DNA of 64,000 nt from Capnocytophaga bilenii (GCF_017565765.1 NZ_JAGDYP010000001.1:276358-340357); one strand, 5' to 3'. Shown: positions 8,745 through 18,436, counted from the first letter of the stretch. Translations and numbers: made by a program. The notes: generated by a model not told the origin, from the letters alone.

Positions 8745-9713
8745 ATGTACTCCGTTGATTATTACCGTGAAGCTTTTTTAAAGCATCTTAACACTGCAAT
8801 TACACTCAAAGAGCCTCGCAATTTATATGAGCCTATCCAATATATACTGCAACTTGGCGGCAAACGCTTGCGACCTGTATTGGCTCTCATAGCTGCTGAT
8901 CTTTTTGATAGCAACTACCAAAAAGCAATGAATGTAGCTATAGCTATTGAAGTTTTCCATAACTTTTCATTAGTACACGATGATATTATGGATAAAGCTC
9001 CCCTCAGGCGTGGCAAACCTACCGTACACCAAAAATGGAATACCAATATAGGAATACTCTCTGGCGATGCTATGCTTATTATTGCATACCAACTCTTTGA
9101 AACCTATCCTCCTGAAATATTTGCCCAATTAGCCAAACTTTTTTCTAAAACAGCTTTAGAAGTATGCGAAGGACAACAATGGGATATGGACTTTGAAACA
9201 AAAACAGAAGTAAGTGTTGCTCGTTATACACAAATGATTCGCTATAAAACTGCCGTACTAATAGGAGCTGCATTACAAATGGGTGCTATTATAGCAGAAA
9301 CTTCAGAAAAAAATCAGCAATATATTTATGACTTTGGAGTAGAAATAGGGCTTGCTTTTCAGCTACAAGATGACTATTTAGATGCCTTCGGCGATGAAAA
9401 TTTTGGTAAAAAAATAGGAGGTGATATTATTGAAAATAAGAAAACTATACTATACTTAAAAGCTTTAGAATTAGCCAATGAAAACCAGCGAAAACAACTA
9501 TTGCAATGGTACAACACTACAGAAGAAAGCGATGAAAAAATAAACAAAGTAAAACAACTATTCAAAGATACAAATGCAGCAACGCAAGTACGCGAAGCAA
9601 TAGCTCAAACCACTAAGAATGCTCTGAGTATATTAGAAAAACTATCTATTTCAGAAGAAAAAGTACAATACCTAAAAGATTTTTCGTTAGATTTAATGGA
9701 ACGTAATGTTTAG
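8745..9713 (+). CDS. polyprenyl diphosphate synthase
   Basis: A 322-residue trans-isoprenyl chain elongation enzyme of the IspA/IspB/GGPP family. It condenses isopentenyl diphosphate onto allylic diphosphates, presumably for the menaquinone side chain. First aspartate-rich motif DDIMD within LVHDDIMDKAPLRRG; second motif DDYLD within QLQDDYLDAFGD; GGKRLRP binding segment near residue 41. An upstream in-frame TTG at 8715 lies inside the lpdA terminator stem, so the ATG at 8745 is the credible start. Chain length cannot be fixed by eye. Confidence 0.93.
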   Translation: MYSVDYYREAFLKHLNTAITLKEPRNLYEPIQYILQLGGKRLRPVLALIAADLFDSNYQKAMNVAIAIEVFHNFSLVHDDIMDKAPLRRGKPTVHQKWNTNIGILSGDAMLIIAYQLFETYPPEIFAQLAKLFSKTALEVCEGQQWDMDFETKTEVSVARYTQMIRYKTAVLIGAALQMGAIIAETSEKNQQYIYDFGVEIGLAFQLQDDYLDAFGDENFGKKIGGDIIENKKTILYLKALELANENQRKQLLQWYNTTEESDEKINKVKQLFKDTNAATQVREAIAQTTKNALSILEKLSISEEKVQYLKDFSLDLMERNV

Positions 9714-9728
9714 TTTAGGATATAGAAA

Positions 9729-9766
9729 AAGCCCCAAGCACTACAAAGTAACTTGGGGCTTATTTT
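9729..9766. terminator. bidirectional terminator
   Basis: Perfect 10-bp stem AAGCCCCAAG (9729-9738) with CTTGGGGCTT (9752-9761), A-tract on the left and T-tract on the right. It sits between the convergent prenyl synthase and pdhC genes and can serve both. Confidence 0.9.
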
Positions 9767-9777
9767 TATCTCCTTAA

Positions 9778-11376
9778 TTATGCAAGCATAGTTACAGGAT
9801 TTTCTATATAAGCTTTCAATGTTTGTAAGAACTGAGCGCCGGTAGCACCGTCAATAGTACGGTGGTCACAAGCAAGAGTTACTTGCATAGTATGTCCCAC
9901 TACTATTTGTCCATTCTTCACTACAGGTTTCTCAATAATAGCACCTACCGACAAGATTGCTGAGTTAGGCTGATTGATAATAGAAGTAAATACATCTACC
10001 CCAAACATACCCAAGTTAGACACTGTGAAAGTACTACCTTCCATTTCAGCAGGAGTCAATTTCTTATTGCGCGCTTTTCCTGCCAAATCTTTCACTAAAG
10101 CTCCTATTTGAGTAAGAGTTAATGAATCAGTAAATTTAATCACAGGTACTACCAAACCATCTTCAATAGCTACAGCTACACCCACATTCACGTGTTTGTT
10201 ATACACTGTAGTATCTCCTTTCCAAGATGTATTTACTTGTGGGTGTTTCTTAAGTGCCATTGCACAAGCTTTCACTACCATATCATTGAAAGATATTTTG
10301 GTATCAGGCAAACTATTTATTTGAGCTCGTGATGCCATCGCATTATCCATATCTATTTCAATAGCCAAATAGTAGTGTGGCGCAGTAAATTTAGATTCTG
10401 ATAAGCGTTTTGCAATAGTTTTACGCATTTGTGAGTTCTTCACTTCTTCAGTAACTTCCACACCCACAGGTATTACTGTTGGTATAGCCGCAGAAGCTGA
10501 TGAGGCAGCAGGAGCAGCAGCTTTAGCACTCGGAGTAAAGTTTTCTACGTCTTTTCTTACAATACGTCCATTCTCTCCAGAACCTTTCACCTCAGCCAAG
10601 TTAATTCCTTTATCTTGTGCAATTTTCTTAGCAAGTGGCGAAGCAAATACACGATCATTAGCATTTGCTGGTGCAGCAGGAGCAGCCGCAGCAGCTGGCT
10701 TGCTTTCAGCCGCTGGTGCAGCCGCAGCAGCAGGAGCACTAGCACCACCTCCTTGCAAAGCTGCCAATACCGCATTTACATCAGTACCCGCAGGACCTAT
10801 AATCGCCAATAATGAATCTACTGAAGCACTTTCGCCTTCTTTTAAACCTATATACAATAAAGTACCTGAATGGAAAGATTCAAATTCCATAGTAGCTTTA
10901 TCAGTTTCTATTTCAGCAAGTATATCACCTTCTTTTACAGTATCACCCACTTTTTTCAACCAAGAAGCTACAGTACCTTCTGTCATAGTATCGCTCAAGC
11001 GAGGCATTGTAACCACTTCTACACCTGCAGGCATAGCCGCTGCAGGCGCACTTGCTACTTCAGCTACAGGTTTTGCTTCAGCCGCAGGTGCAGCCGCCGC
11101 AGGAGCTCCACCTCCTATAAGTGCCGAAATATCCTCTCCTTCTTTACCTATAATAGCCAAAAGAGTATCTACTTTAGCACCCTCACCTTCTTGCAAACCT
11201 ATATATAATAGAGTCCCTGAATGAAAAGACTCAAACTCCATCGTAGCCTTATCTGTTTCTATTTCGGCTAAAATGTCACCTTCGTTTACTTTATCTCCTA
11301 CTTTTTTAAGCCACTTTGCCACAACACCCTCTTCCATAGTGTCGCTAAGGCGTGGCATAGTAATAATTTCTGCCAT
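9778..11376 (-). CDS. pdhC: pyruvate dehydrogenase E2, dihydrolipoamide acetyltransferase
   Basis: E2 core of the pyruvate dehydrogenase complex; transfers the acetyl group from lipoate to CoA. The 532-residue protein has two nearly identical lipoyl domains with lipoylated lysines K43 and K160 (ETDKATME), linked by Ala/Pro-rich hinges. A peripheral-subunit-binding domain follows (about 240-280, FASPLAKKIA...GRI.RKDV), then the catalytic domain ending in the active-site HRTIDG (H505, D509). It lies 35 nt downstream of pdhA. The E1-beta gene is not in this window. The Ala/Pro linkers give spurious long frames on the opposite strand. Confidence 0.97.
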   Translation of the reverse strand: MAEIITMPRLSDTMEEGVVAKWLKKVGDKVNEGDILAEIETDKATMEFESFHSGTLLYIGLQEGEGAKVDTLLAIIGKEGEDISALIGGGAPAAAAPAAEAKPVAEVASAPAAAMPAGVEVVTMPRLSDTMTEGTVASWLKKVGDTVKEGDILAEIETDKATMEFESFHSGTLLYIGLKEGESASVDSLLAIIGPAGTDVNAVLAALQGGGASAPAAAAAPAAESKPAAAAAPAAPANANDRVFASPLAKKIAQDKGINLAEVKGSGENGRIVRKDVENFTPSAKAAAPAASSASAAIPTVIPVGVEVTEEVKNSQMRKTIAKRLSESKFTAPHYYLAIEIDMDNAMASRAQINSLPDTKISFNDMVVKACAMALKKHPQVNTSWKGDTTVYNKHVNVGVAVAIEDGLVVPVIKFTDSLTLTQIGALVKDLAGKARNKKLTPAEMEGSTFTVSNLGMFGVDVFTSIINQPNSAILSVGAIIEKPVVKNGQIVVGHTMQVTLACDHRTIDGATGAQFLQTLKAYIENPVTMLA

Positions 11377-11411
11377 TTATGTTGTTATTTTTATTAGTGT
11401 TTATCTCTATT

Positions 11412-12410
11412 TTACAATCTGCTAGGCAAGAATGGATAGTTTGGTTCAGCATAAACAACGTCATACATCACGTGTTTTTCTGGATAAGGTGATTCTTCTG
11501 CAAACTTCTCACACTCTGCTACGTGTTCTTTTACGCGTTCTTCTATAGCGTCCAATTCTGCATCAGTAGCATAACCCTTTTCTTTTATCACTTTTAGTAC
11601 ATTAGTAATAGGGTCATTCTCTTTTTGTTTCTCTACCTCTTCTTTTGTACGATAGTGTTGTGCATCCGACATTGAGTGCCCTCTATAACGATAAGTACGA
11701 ATATCAAGCAAAGTAGGACCATCGCCTCTACGTGCACGTTCTACAGCCTCATACACTGCTTCCGCTACTGGCTCTGGGTGCATACCATCTACCTCTTGGC
11801 AAGGCATTTCGTAGCCCAAACCAAGCTTCCAAATATCCACGTGGTTAGCAGTTCTTTCTACTGATGTACCCATAGCGTAATGATTGTTTTCTACAATAAA
11901 AACTACAGGCAGTTTCCAAAGCATTGCTAGGTTAAGTGTCTCGTGAAAAGCTCCTTGACGTACAGCTCCATCACCCATAAATGTAAGGGTAACTGCTCCT
12001 CTATCAAAATACTTGTCAGCAAATGCCAAACCTGCACCCAATGCTATTTGTCCACCAACAATACCGTGTCCTCCATAAAAATTATGTTCTTTAGAAAAAA
12101 TGTGCATAGAGCCACCTAATCCTTGTGAAGTACCAGTAGCCTTACCATACAATTCAGCCATAATACGGCGTGGATCTACTCCTAATCCTATGGGTTGTAC
12201 GTGGCAACGATAAGAAGTAATCATCTTGTCTTTGGTCTTATCTATAGCGTGCAAACATCCTGCTGCCACTGCTTCCTGACCGTTATACAAGTGTAAAAAA
12301 CCTCTTACTTTTTGCTGAATATAAACTGCTGCAAGTTTATCTTCAAACTTTCTCCAAAAAAGCATATCCTCGTACCATTTTAGGTACACTTCTTTATCAA
12401 ATTCTTTCAT
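11412..12410 (-). CDS. pdhA: pyruvate dehydrogenase E1 alpha subunit
   Basis: Alpha chain of the thiamine-diphosphate-dependent E1, which decarboxylates pyruvate and loads acetyl onto E2 lipoate. The 332 residues carry the TPP/Mg motif GDGA...N (FMGDGAVRQGAFHETLN), the GGSMHIF and GHGIVGGQ segments and the RGHSMSD loop, all typical of E1-alpha. The beta subunit must be encoded elsewhere, a split seen in other Bacteroidetes. pdhA-pdhC form an operon from the promoter at 12516-12545. Confidence 0.96.
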   Translation of the reverse strand: MKEFDKEVYLKWYEDMLFWRKFEDKLAAVYIQQKVRGFLHLYNGQEAVAAGCLHAIDKTKDKMITSYRCHVQPIGLGVDPRRIMAELYGKATGTSQGLGGSMHIFSKEHNFYGGHGIVGGQIALGAGLAFADKYFDRGAVTLTFMGDGAVRQGAFHETLNLAMLWKLPVVFIVENNHYAMGTSVERTANHVDIWKLGLGYEMPCQEVDGMHPEPVAEAVYEAVERARRGDGPTLLDIRTYRYRGHSMSDAQHYRTKEEVEKQKENDPITNVLKVIKEKGYATDAELDAIEERVKEHVAECEKFAEESPYPEKHVMYDVVYAEPNYPFLPSRL

Positions 12411-12515
12411 TCGTTTATGTGTAAAAATCTATTATTTGTTATTCTTTTTTATGTTAATTCCACTGATTTTCAGCCTATAGAGTAGTCTCTAAACACTACA
12501 CCTTAAAAATATTTG

Positions 12516-12545
12516 CAAAGGTGCAAAAAAAATATCACTTAGCAA
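12516..12545 (-). promoter_or_regulatory. promoter of pdhA-pdhC
   Basis: On the minus strand TTG (12545-12543), 19-nt spacer, then CACCTTTG (12523-12516). This fits TAnnTTTG except for the first base. It is about 105 nt upstream of pdhA; the intervening leader holds no gene. Confidence 0.55.
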
Positions 12546-12588
12546 AATAAATCGTAAGTTTTTTTTATTTTTTATTTGTATCGTTTTT

Positions 12589-13059
12589 CTATATAGTATA
12601 AAAAACATCTATACTACGCCCTACCAAACTATTTTCTATCAGCATCCTATTTGCTGCCGAAGCCAATTCTTTATGAGCCTCATCACACAGCAACTCATCA
12701 GCCTGCGCTATAAGTGCGTATAAATAAGCCTCTATACTTGTTACCCAGCAAGCTATGGGCAACTTCTTTCCCAATGTGGCTGCCATTGCACGCAATTTTC
12801 GCAAGTCCGCTATACTTTCATACAGCCTATTTTCATCAAGTAGGTAAAGGATTCTATATGGCTCATTTGGCACAAATTGCATTACCAACTGCTTATTATG
12901 GTCTTCTTCCAAAAGCTCCACCGCTGGCAAGTAATACGAAGGCAAATGCGCTATATTTTCCACGACCTTCAGTTCAGGCATTTTCTTCAAATACCCCATA
13001 TAGTCATATCCTCGTTCATAAGGCGGAAGTCCTGCTATTTGTGTCGTCTTTTTGTCCAT
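12589..13059 (-). CDS. unknown protein
   Basis: A 156-residue soluble helical protein with no motif I recognise. It contains a leucine-rich middle (RILYLLDENRLYESIADLRKL) and a C-terminal part with two cysteines (C91-like AICWVTSIEAYLY and LLCDEAHKEL). From the 13059 start it overlaps the mutase gene by 44 nt; ATG at 12999 would avoid the overlap and is a fair alternative. Position directly after the mutase small subunit, where the large catalytic subunit is expected, makes it of interest, but it has no resemblance to that subunit. Confidence 0.6.
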   Translation of the reverse strand: MDKKTTQIAGLPPYERGYDYMGYLKKMPELKVVENIAHLPSYYLPAVELLEEDHNKQLVMQFVPNEPYRILYLLDENRLYESIADLRKLRAMAATLGKKLPIACWVTSIEAYLYALIAQADELLCDEAHKELASAANRMLIENSLVGRSIDVFYTI

Positions 13060-14134
13060 ATTGCTTTTCTATCTTTTCCCAAAGCCGTTTAGCTACAAGT
13101 GGTATTATCACTCCTTTTTCTGCTTGTCTTTTGCTAAACGGATAAAAATCCCACTCCTTCCTGCCGTAAAAAGTCAATGTAGTCCCTGCCAATAAGGCAT
13201 CGCATTGTTTATCAAAAATCGCCTGTTCCTCATCTGCCTTTTGCTTTATTTGCCGCTGCAATTTATTGCTATTAAGCAGCATAGTAAAACCTCCAGCTTT
13301 CATCACTTGCTCCAATAATTCAGATGATTTTTTATAAATTTCATAACTCAATGCCTCAATAGCGCAAGCTCCATTAAGTAGAGCCGACTGTCGGTTGTTA
13401 AGCAATTTATTGATAACGCCCACATTTTCCTTTTCTATATTCAAATGGCTCTTTTTAAAAAACAGCGGATTTTTAGGCAACAGATAATCCACCCCACCCA
13501 ATACAGCTCCTTCATAAGCCAAATGCACGTAATTCCTATTGTAATCCCCTTTTTGCAAACTTAGTCCTCTATTAGAGACCTCTGCTATCAGTTGTATATT
13601 GTACTGTGGAAAACACTCTGAAAGTAACCTTCTAAAAGCTCGTAATTTTGCAATTTCCAACAATAAGCTACCTCCTACCGCCACTTTTATAGCAATATCC
13701 CTACCTTGCAAAGCACTTATATTTTCTGTTATTTGCGCTATCGCAAAAGCAATTTGTTGCACTATGGTAGCTCCTGCATTCTGGTAAGCAGTTACATCTA
13801 CAAGGCTTGTAGCAAAAATGTAATTAGCCTCTTTAAGCAACCATTGTAACACCTCCGCTTGGGTTGTGTCCTGCTGTATTACAAGCAAAAAATCACCAAC
13901 CGAAAAACCTTTCCATAAACTAATACGTGCCAAAGTAAGCTCCTTATCTCGTACAAATAGCGGTATCATTACTTGCGTCTTTACCCCTACTCCAAAAGAT
14001 TCCTTCACATTCTCAGCAGTATAAAATGGCAGTATAGGAATACCCTCGTGCGAGGTATATACCAGCGACTGATAATCCTCCCCCTGCAATTCGTATTGCA
14101 AAGCTTGTTTCCATTGTTTTACTGCTATGTCCAT
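13016..14134 (-). CDS. methylmalonyl-CoA mutase small (beta) subunit-like protein
   Basis: A 372-residue protein resembling the N-terminal TIM-barrel part of the methylmalonyl-CoA mutase small subunit (QWKQALQYELQGEDYQSL.YTSHEGI..PFYTAEN at the start; DVTAYQNAGATIVQQIAFAIAQ; VGGSLLLEIAKLRAFRRL). The partner large subunit, which binds B12 and the substrate, is not adjacent and not in the window. The small subunit alone is not catalytic in characterised heterodimers. It starts 12 nt after the NDH-2 gene on the same strand, so it is translated from the RND/NDH-2 operon. Confidence 0.8.
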   Translation of the reverse strand: MDIAVKQWKQALQYELQGEDYQSLVYTSHEGIPILPFYTAENVKESFGVGVKTQVMIPLFVRDKELTLARISLWKGFSVGDFLLVIQQDTTQAEVLQWLLKEANYIFATSLVDVTAYQNAGATIVQQIAFAIAQITENISALQGRDIAIKVAVGGSLLLEIAKLRAFRRLLSECFPQYNIQLIAEVSNRGLSLQKGDYNRNYVHLAYEGAVLGGVDYLLPKNPLFFKKSHLNIEKENVGVINKLLNNRQSALLNGACAIEALSYEIYKKSSELLEQVMKAGGFTMLLNSNKLQRQIKQKADEEQAIFDKQCDALLAGTTLTFYGRKEWDFYPFSKRQAEKGVIIPLVAKRLWEKIEKQYGQKDDTNSRTSAL

Positions 14135-14146
14135 CAGTTTTTAGCC

Positions 14147-15421
14147 TTATCCCTTCGCTTTTTCGTTAGGTTTTAGTACCATTCGGTATGATTGGTCTTT
14201 GCTAATGTAGTAACCCACCCAATTATAAAAAGCACGCATCTTATTTCTAAAATTCACTAACGACATTATATGAATAAAAGCCCAAATAGCCCACGCCCAA
14301 AAACCTTTAATAAAAATATTTTTAGGCAAATCAGCTACAGCTTCGTTTCGTCCTATAATAGCCATAGAACCTTTATCTACATAGCTAAAAGGTTTAGGTT
14401 TTTGAAAGTCGTTATTCATATTAGCAGCTAGGTTATCAGCTTGTTGTATTGCTACTTGCGCTAGCTGAGGGTGTCCTTCAGGATAATTAGGGTCAGCAGT
14501 CATAATGCACGAGTCGCCTATAGCATAAATATTATCAAAACCTTCCATTTTGTTATATGCATCAGTCTTCATACGTTTGCCGCGTCCCAAATATTCCTTA
14601 TCGTCTATCCCTTTAAAGGTTTTTGCCGATACCCCTGCTGCCCATATCAAGTTACGCGCTTCCAGTATAGTCCCGTCCGAAAGTACAACCTCATCATTCA
14701 CAAAATCCTTTACGAATACCCCCATTTTCAGTTTTACTCCTTTTTTCAAAAGGGCTTTCTCGGTATATTCTTGAGCTTTTTTTGACATAGGAGCAAGCAC
14801 CGTTTTTTGCCCATCTATAAGGTAAATATCCCCCAAATCCGATTGGCTCAATTCAGGGTAATCTTTTTTCATAATATTTTGCTTCATTTCAGCAAAAATA
14901 CCCGAAAGTTCCACCCCTGTAGGTCCCGCACCTGCTATAGCAAATGAAAGCAGCTTGCGGCGTACTTCTTTATCCTCTGTTCGTGTTGCACGCTCCAATC
15001 GCGTGTATACCAAATTGCGCAACATCAGCGCATCACCCACCGTCTTCATCGGCATCGCCTTCTCTTCTACATTCTTATTGCCAAAGAAATTAGACTCCGC
15101 ACCCGTTGCCATTACCAAAATATCATAGCCAAGCTCTCCGTTGCTAAGAATAACTTTATTTTCAGCAGGCACTACCTCTTTTAGCACCCCCATTCTAAAG
15201 CGCGCATTTTTATGCTGTCTGAGCAATCGCCTAAAAGGATAAGAAATAGAAGAAGGCTCCATAAAGCCCGCCGCCAATTGGTATAGTAAAGGTGGAAAAA
15301 AATTATAATTATTAATATCCACCAAAGTAATATTGTATTTATCCGAGCGGTCAAGTCCTTTCATCAATTGCAAGCCTGCAAATCCACCGCCCACAATCAC
15401 TACGTGTTTCTTATTTTCCAT
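14147..15421 (-). CDS. ndh: type II NADH dehydrogenase (NDH-2)
   Basis: A 424-residue FAD enzyme passing electrons from NADH to the quinone pool without pumping protons. Seen: N-terminal FAD motif VGGGFAGLQ (residues 11-16), a second dinucleotide motif AIAGAGPTGVELSG near residue 165, the NIYAIGD FAD signature near 300 and a hydrophobic C-terminal segment (GFWAWAIWAFIHIMSLVNF) that docks on the membrane. The quinone-side AQVAIQQA stretch is present. It lies 12 nt after the RND gene. Confidence 0.9.
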   Translation of the reverse strand: MENKKHVVIVGGGFAGLQLMKGLDRSDKYNITLVDINNYNFFPPLLYQLAAGFMEPSSISYPFRRLLRQHKNARFRMGVLKEVVPAENKVILSNGELGYDILVMATGAESNFFGNKNVEEKAMPMKTVGDALMLRNLVYTRLERATRTEDKEVRRKLLSFAIAGAGPTGVELSGIFAEMKQNIMKKDYPELSQSDLGDIYLIDGQKTVLAPMSKKAQEYTEKALLKKGVKLKMGVFVKDFVNDEVVLSDGTILEARNLIWAAGVSAKTFKGIDDKEYLGRGKRMKTDAYNKMEGFDNIYAIGDSCIMTADPNYPEGHPQLAQVAIQQADNLAANMNNDFQKPKPFSYVDKGSMAIIGRNEAVADLPKNIFIKGFWAWAIWAFIHIMSLVNFRNKMRAFYNWVGYYISKDQSYRMVLKPNEKAKG

Positions 15422-15433
15422 AAGATTTTTAAT

Positions 15434-17839
15434 TTAGTTTTCTTTTTCATTGTGTTGTTCCTCTTCTTCTTTCGGAAATATATCAATATTAGGTTCCTTA
15501 ATAGTGTGTTTGTTTGATAGTGAGCGTTCCAACGAAAGCAATAAACTTGGCAATAATATCAAATTCGTCATCATTGCAAATAGTAAAGTTGCCGATATTA
15601 AACCTCCAAGAGCCTTCGTACCTCCAAAACTTGACAATAAAAATACCGAAAATCCAGAAAGTAATACTACAGAAGTATAGAACATACTTATACCCGTTTC
15701 TCGCAACGCCCCATACACCGATTTACTAATTTTCCAATTACGCGCCACCAGTTCCAAACGATATTTTGCTAAAAAATGAATTGTATCATCTACCGAAATC
15801 CCAAAAGCAATACTAAAAACCAATATTGTCGAAGGTTTTAGTGGAATACCAAAATACCCCATCAAACCAGCAGTAATAAGTAATGGTAACAAGTTAGGTA
15901 TCAGCGAAACCACTATCATTTTAAACGATCTAAACATATATGCCATTATCGTTGCAATAAGCAATATAGCTAATGCCAATGACCAAATCAAATTGCTCGC
16001 CAAATAATTCGTCCCTTTGGTAAATAAATAAGCCTTACCCGTAATTTTTACCTCATATTTATCACTCGGAAATAGTTTTTGTGCCTTATTATAAATATCC
16101 TCCTCTATTTGTTGCATCTTTTCTGTGCCTATATCCTTCATAAAGGTAGTAATACGCGCCGTTTGTCCTAACGAATCCACATAAGCCGAAAGAATATTGG
16201 CTTTGCCCTTAGAATTCTTTATATAAGAAAGTATAAAAGTCTGTTCTTGCGAAGTGGGCAAACTGTAATATTTAGGATTACCATTATAGTACGCCTGCTT
16301 CACATATTTCACCAAGTTTACTATTGAAAGAGGTTTAGATATTTCAGGTATTTCCTCTATATGACTGCAAAGCTCATCTATGCGCTTTAAGTTTGCCAAC
16401 TTGGTAACTCCGTTTTTCTGCTTCGTATCAATAGTAATTTCCAAAGGCATAATACCCCCATAATTCTTCTCAAAAAACGAAATATCATCAAAAAAAGCTG
16501 CCGATTTAGGCATATCCTCTATCAAACTACCCGATACTTTTATTTTGTAGATACCTATAATACTTGCTACAAGCAAGCCTATTGCCACCACAAATACAGC
16601 TATTCTGTGATGTTTCACCGTATTTTCTATAAATTTAATCAAGCCTCCTATCCAATTGCGATGTAAGTGTCGCAAGTGTTTCTCTTTAGGTATAGGCAAA
16701 TAACTATATACAATAGGAATAAACAACAGCGATATAAAAAATATAGATAATACGTTGATAGAGGCAATAATACCAAATTGTTTCAGCAAGGTACTTTCTG
16801 TAAAAATAAAAGTAGCAAAGCCTATTGCCGTAGTAAGGTTCGTAAGTAGGGTAACATTACCCACATTACCTATCACCCTAACCAACGATTTTGCCTGATT
16901 ACCGTGCTTGCTGATTTCTTGTTGGTATTTATTAATCAAAAATACACAATTAGGAATACCTATCACAATCACCAATGGGGGTATTAAGCCGGTAAGTATT
17001 GTAATTTCATAGTCAAAAAGTCCTAAGAATCCAAATACCCACATTACTGCTATTGATACAACTCCCAGCGAGATGAGCATAGCCCTAAATGAACGGAAGA
17101 AAAAGAAGAAGATTAATGATGTTGAAATAAGTGCCGCAATGATAAAAAGCCCTATTTCGTCCATAATATTTTGAGCACTAAGCGTACGTATATAAGGCAT
17201 CCCCGAAGTGTGTACCTTTAGCCCTGTTTGTTGCTCAAACTTTTCAATAATAGGTATAAAATCATTCAGTATAAAATCCTTGCGGGCTTTCGTATTGACG
17301 ATTTTTTTATTCATATACACCGCTGTTTGCAGTGTATTGGTCGCTTTGTTGTAAATAAGATTTTCGTAAAAAGGAAGACGTTCAGAGAGTACTTGTCGCA
17401 AGCTATCAGCTTCTGCTTGTGTTTTAACCTCTTTTGTAATGAATTTATGGGTAATAAAACGCTGTGTAGCCGTATCTTTTACCAATATTGGCAAATTATC
17501 AATAGATATTACAGCATCTATTTGCTTAAACTGTTTTAGTTCTTTGCTAAGTGCTATCCATTTATTCAATACATCGGGAGTATAAATATTAGGATCATCA
17601 AGTGCCAGCAATATAAGGTTTCCTTCTTCACCAAATTTAGAAAGAAAATTTTTGTACTGCATATTTACAGGGTGATCATCTGGTAACATATTTGCTTCTG
17701 TAAAAGTGAAGCGTATATACTTCCACTGCGATGCCAAACCTATTGTAATGGCAACCAAAAGTAGCAAAAATGTAATTCTATTGCGCAAAATTAAACCTGC
17801 AATATTACTCCAAAAAGCTGCTTTAACCCATTTAAACAT
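15434..17839 (-). CDS. RND/MMPL family exporter
   Basis: An 801-residue inner-membrane protein with the duplicated RND architecture: TM1, a large periplasmic loop (about 45-215), a 5-helix bundle with the sterol-sensing-like segment (GIPNCVFLINKYQ), a second loop, then a second bundle containing SVDDTIHFLAKY. Shorter than HAE pumps, it belongs with the MMPL/HpnN-type lipid or hydrophobe exporters. No adaptor or TolC gene is adjacent. First gene of an operon with ndh and the mutase subunit; substrate unknown. Confidence 0.88.
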   Translation of the reverse strand: MFKWVKAAFWSNIAGLILRNRITFLLLLVAITIGLASQWKYIRFTFTEANMLPDDHPVNMQYKNFLSKFGEEGNLILLALDDPNIYTPDVLNKWIALSKELKQFKQIDAVISIDNLPILVKDTATQRFITHKFITKEVKTQAEADSLRQVLSERLPFYENLIYNKATNTLQTAVYMNKKIVNTKARKDFILNDFIPIIEKFEQQTGLKVHTSGMPYIRTLSAQNIMDEIGLFIIAALISTSLIFFFFFRSFRAMLISLGVVSIAVMWVFGFLGLFDYEITILTGLIPPLVIVIGIPNCVFLINKYQQEISKHGNQAKSLVRVIGNVGNVTLLTNLTTAIGFATFIFTESTLLKQFGIIASINVLSIFFISLLFIPIVYSYLPIPKEKHLRHLHRNWIGGLIKFIENTVKHHRIAVFVVAIGLLVASIIGIYKIKVSGSLIEDMPKSAAFFDDISFFEKNYGGIMPLEITIDTKQKNGVTKLANLKRIDELCSHIEEIPEISKPLSIVNLVKYVKQAYYNGNPKYYSLPTSQEQTFILSYIKNSKGKANILSAYVDSLGQTARITTFMKDIGTEKMQQIEEDIYNKAQKLFPSDKYEVKITGKAYLFTKGTNYLASNLIWSLALAILLIATIMAYMFRSFKMIVVSLIPNLLPLLITAGLMGYFGIPLKPSTILVFSIAFGISVDDTIHFLAKYRLELVARNWKISKSVYGALRETGISMFYTSVVLLSGFSVFLLSSFGGTKALGGLISATLLFAMMTNLILLPSLLLSLERSLSNKHTIKEPNIDIFPKEEEEQHNEKEN

Positions 17840-17866
17840 TTACAAATTATTTTTATATTCAGGCAG

Positions 17867-17896
17867 CAAAGGTACAAAATAATGTTTAATTATCAA
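17867..17896 (-). promoter_or_regulatory. promoter of the RND-ndh operon
   Basis: Minus-strand TTG (17896-17894), 19-nt spacer, TACCTTTG (17874-17867): a full match to the Bacteroidetes housekeeping consensus, 28 nt upstream of the ATG. Confidence 0.75.
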
Positions 17897-17908
17897 TAAT
17901 TATTTTTT

Positions 17909-18436
17909 TTAGATTGCCAATTCTTTATTGATAATCATCTCGGTTACAGTTCTTATAGATAAAAATCCTATCTTATCAACTGGGATTTCAGCTATAGGAA
18001 ACCACTCAAGAGATTTTATTTCATCAGGAGCTGTTATAGATAGTTGTGTAGTGGGTAATTCACATAAAAAAAACATATCCATTGTTCTGTAAGGCACTTC
18101 TTTGTATAGATAGTTATTAGGAAAGGTTGTAAGAAAGCGCATTTGCGATGGTACAACCTCTATGCCCAACTCTTCTCTCACTTCACGACAAGCAGCCTCT
18201 TGAGCTGTTTCATTAGGATCTATAAAACCACCTGGCAGGTCTAATTTTCCTTTGTCAGGGTCTATATTTCGTACTGTAAAAAGTATCTTATCACCTTGTT
18301 TAAAAACTACTGCTACCGCAGCTGCTATATTGTGAAAATAGGTAAAACCACAATTGTGACACTCAAAACGCACATTGTTAGGAAACTCTATATCTGTAGA
18401 AGTACAATTGGGGCAATATTTAAAAATACTTTTCAT
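17909..18436 (-). CDS. Nudix hydrolase with N-terminal zinc ribbon
   Basis: A 175-residue pyrophosphohydrolase. The zinc ribbon uses C8, C11, C26 and C29. The Nudix box GX5EX7REVXEELGI is complete (GGFIDPNETAQEAACREVREELG). The arrangement resembles NADH pyrophosphatase (NudC)-type and the short YfcD-like enzymes, but the NudC NADH-specificity segment is not clear, so the substrate is left open. Stand-alone gene, separated from miaA by 65 nt. Confidence 0.88.
   Translation of the reverse strand: MKSIFKYCPNCTSTDIEFPNNVRFECHNCGFTYFHNIAAAVAVVFKQGDKILFTVRNIDPDKGKLDLPGGFIDPNETAQEAACREVREELGIEVVPSQMRFLTTFPNNYLYKEVPYRTMDMFFLCELPTTQLSITAPDEIKSLEWFPIAEIPVDKIGFLSIRTVTEMIINKELAI

Noticed and set aside
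10615-11224. Open frames on the plus strand opposite pdhC
   Set aside because: Antisense of the Ala/Pro linkers and lipoyl domains of a clear pdhC gene.
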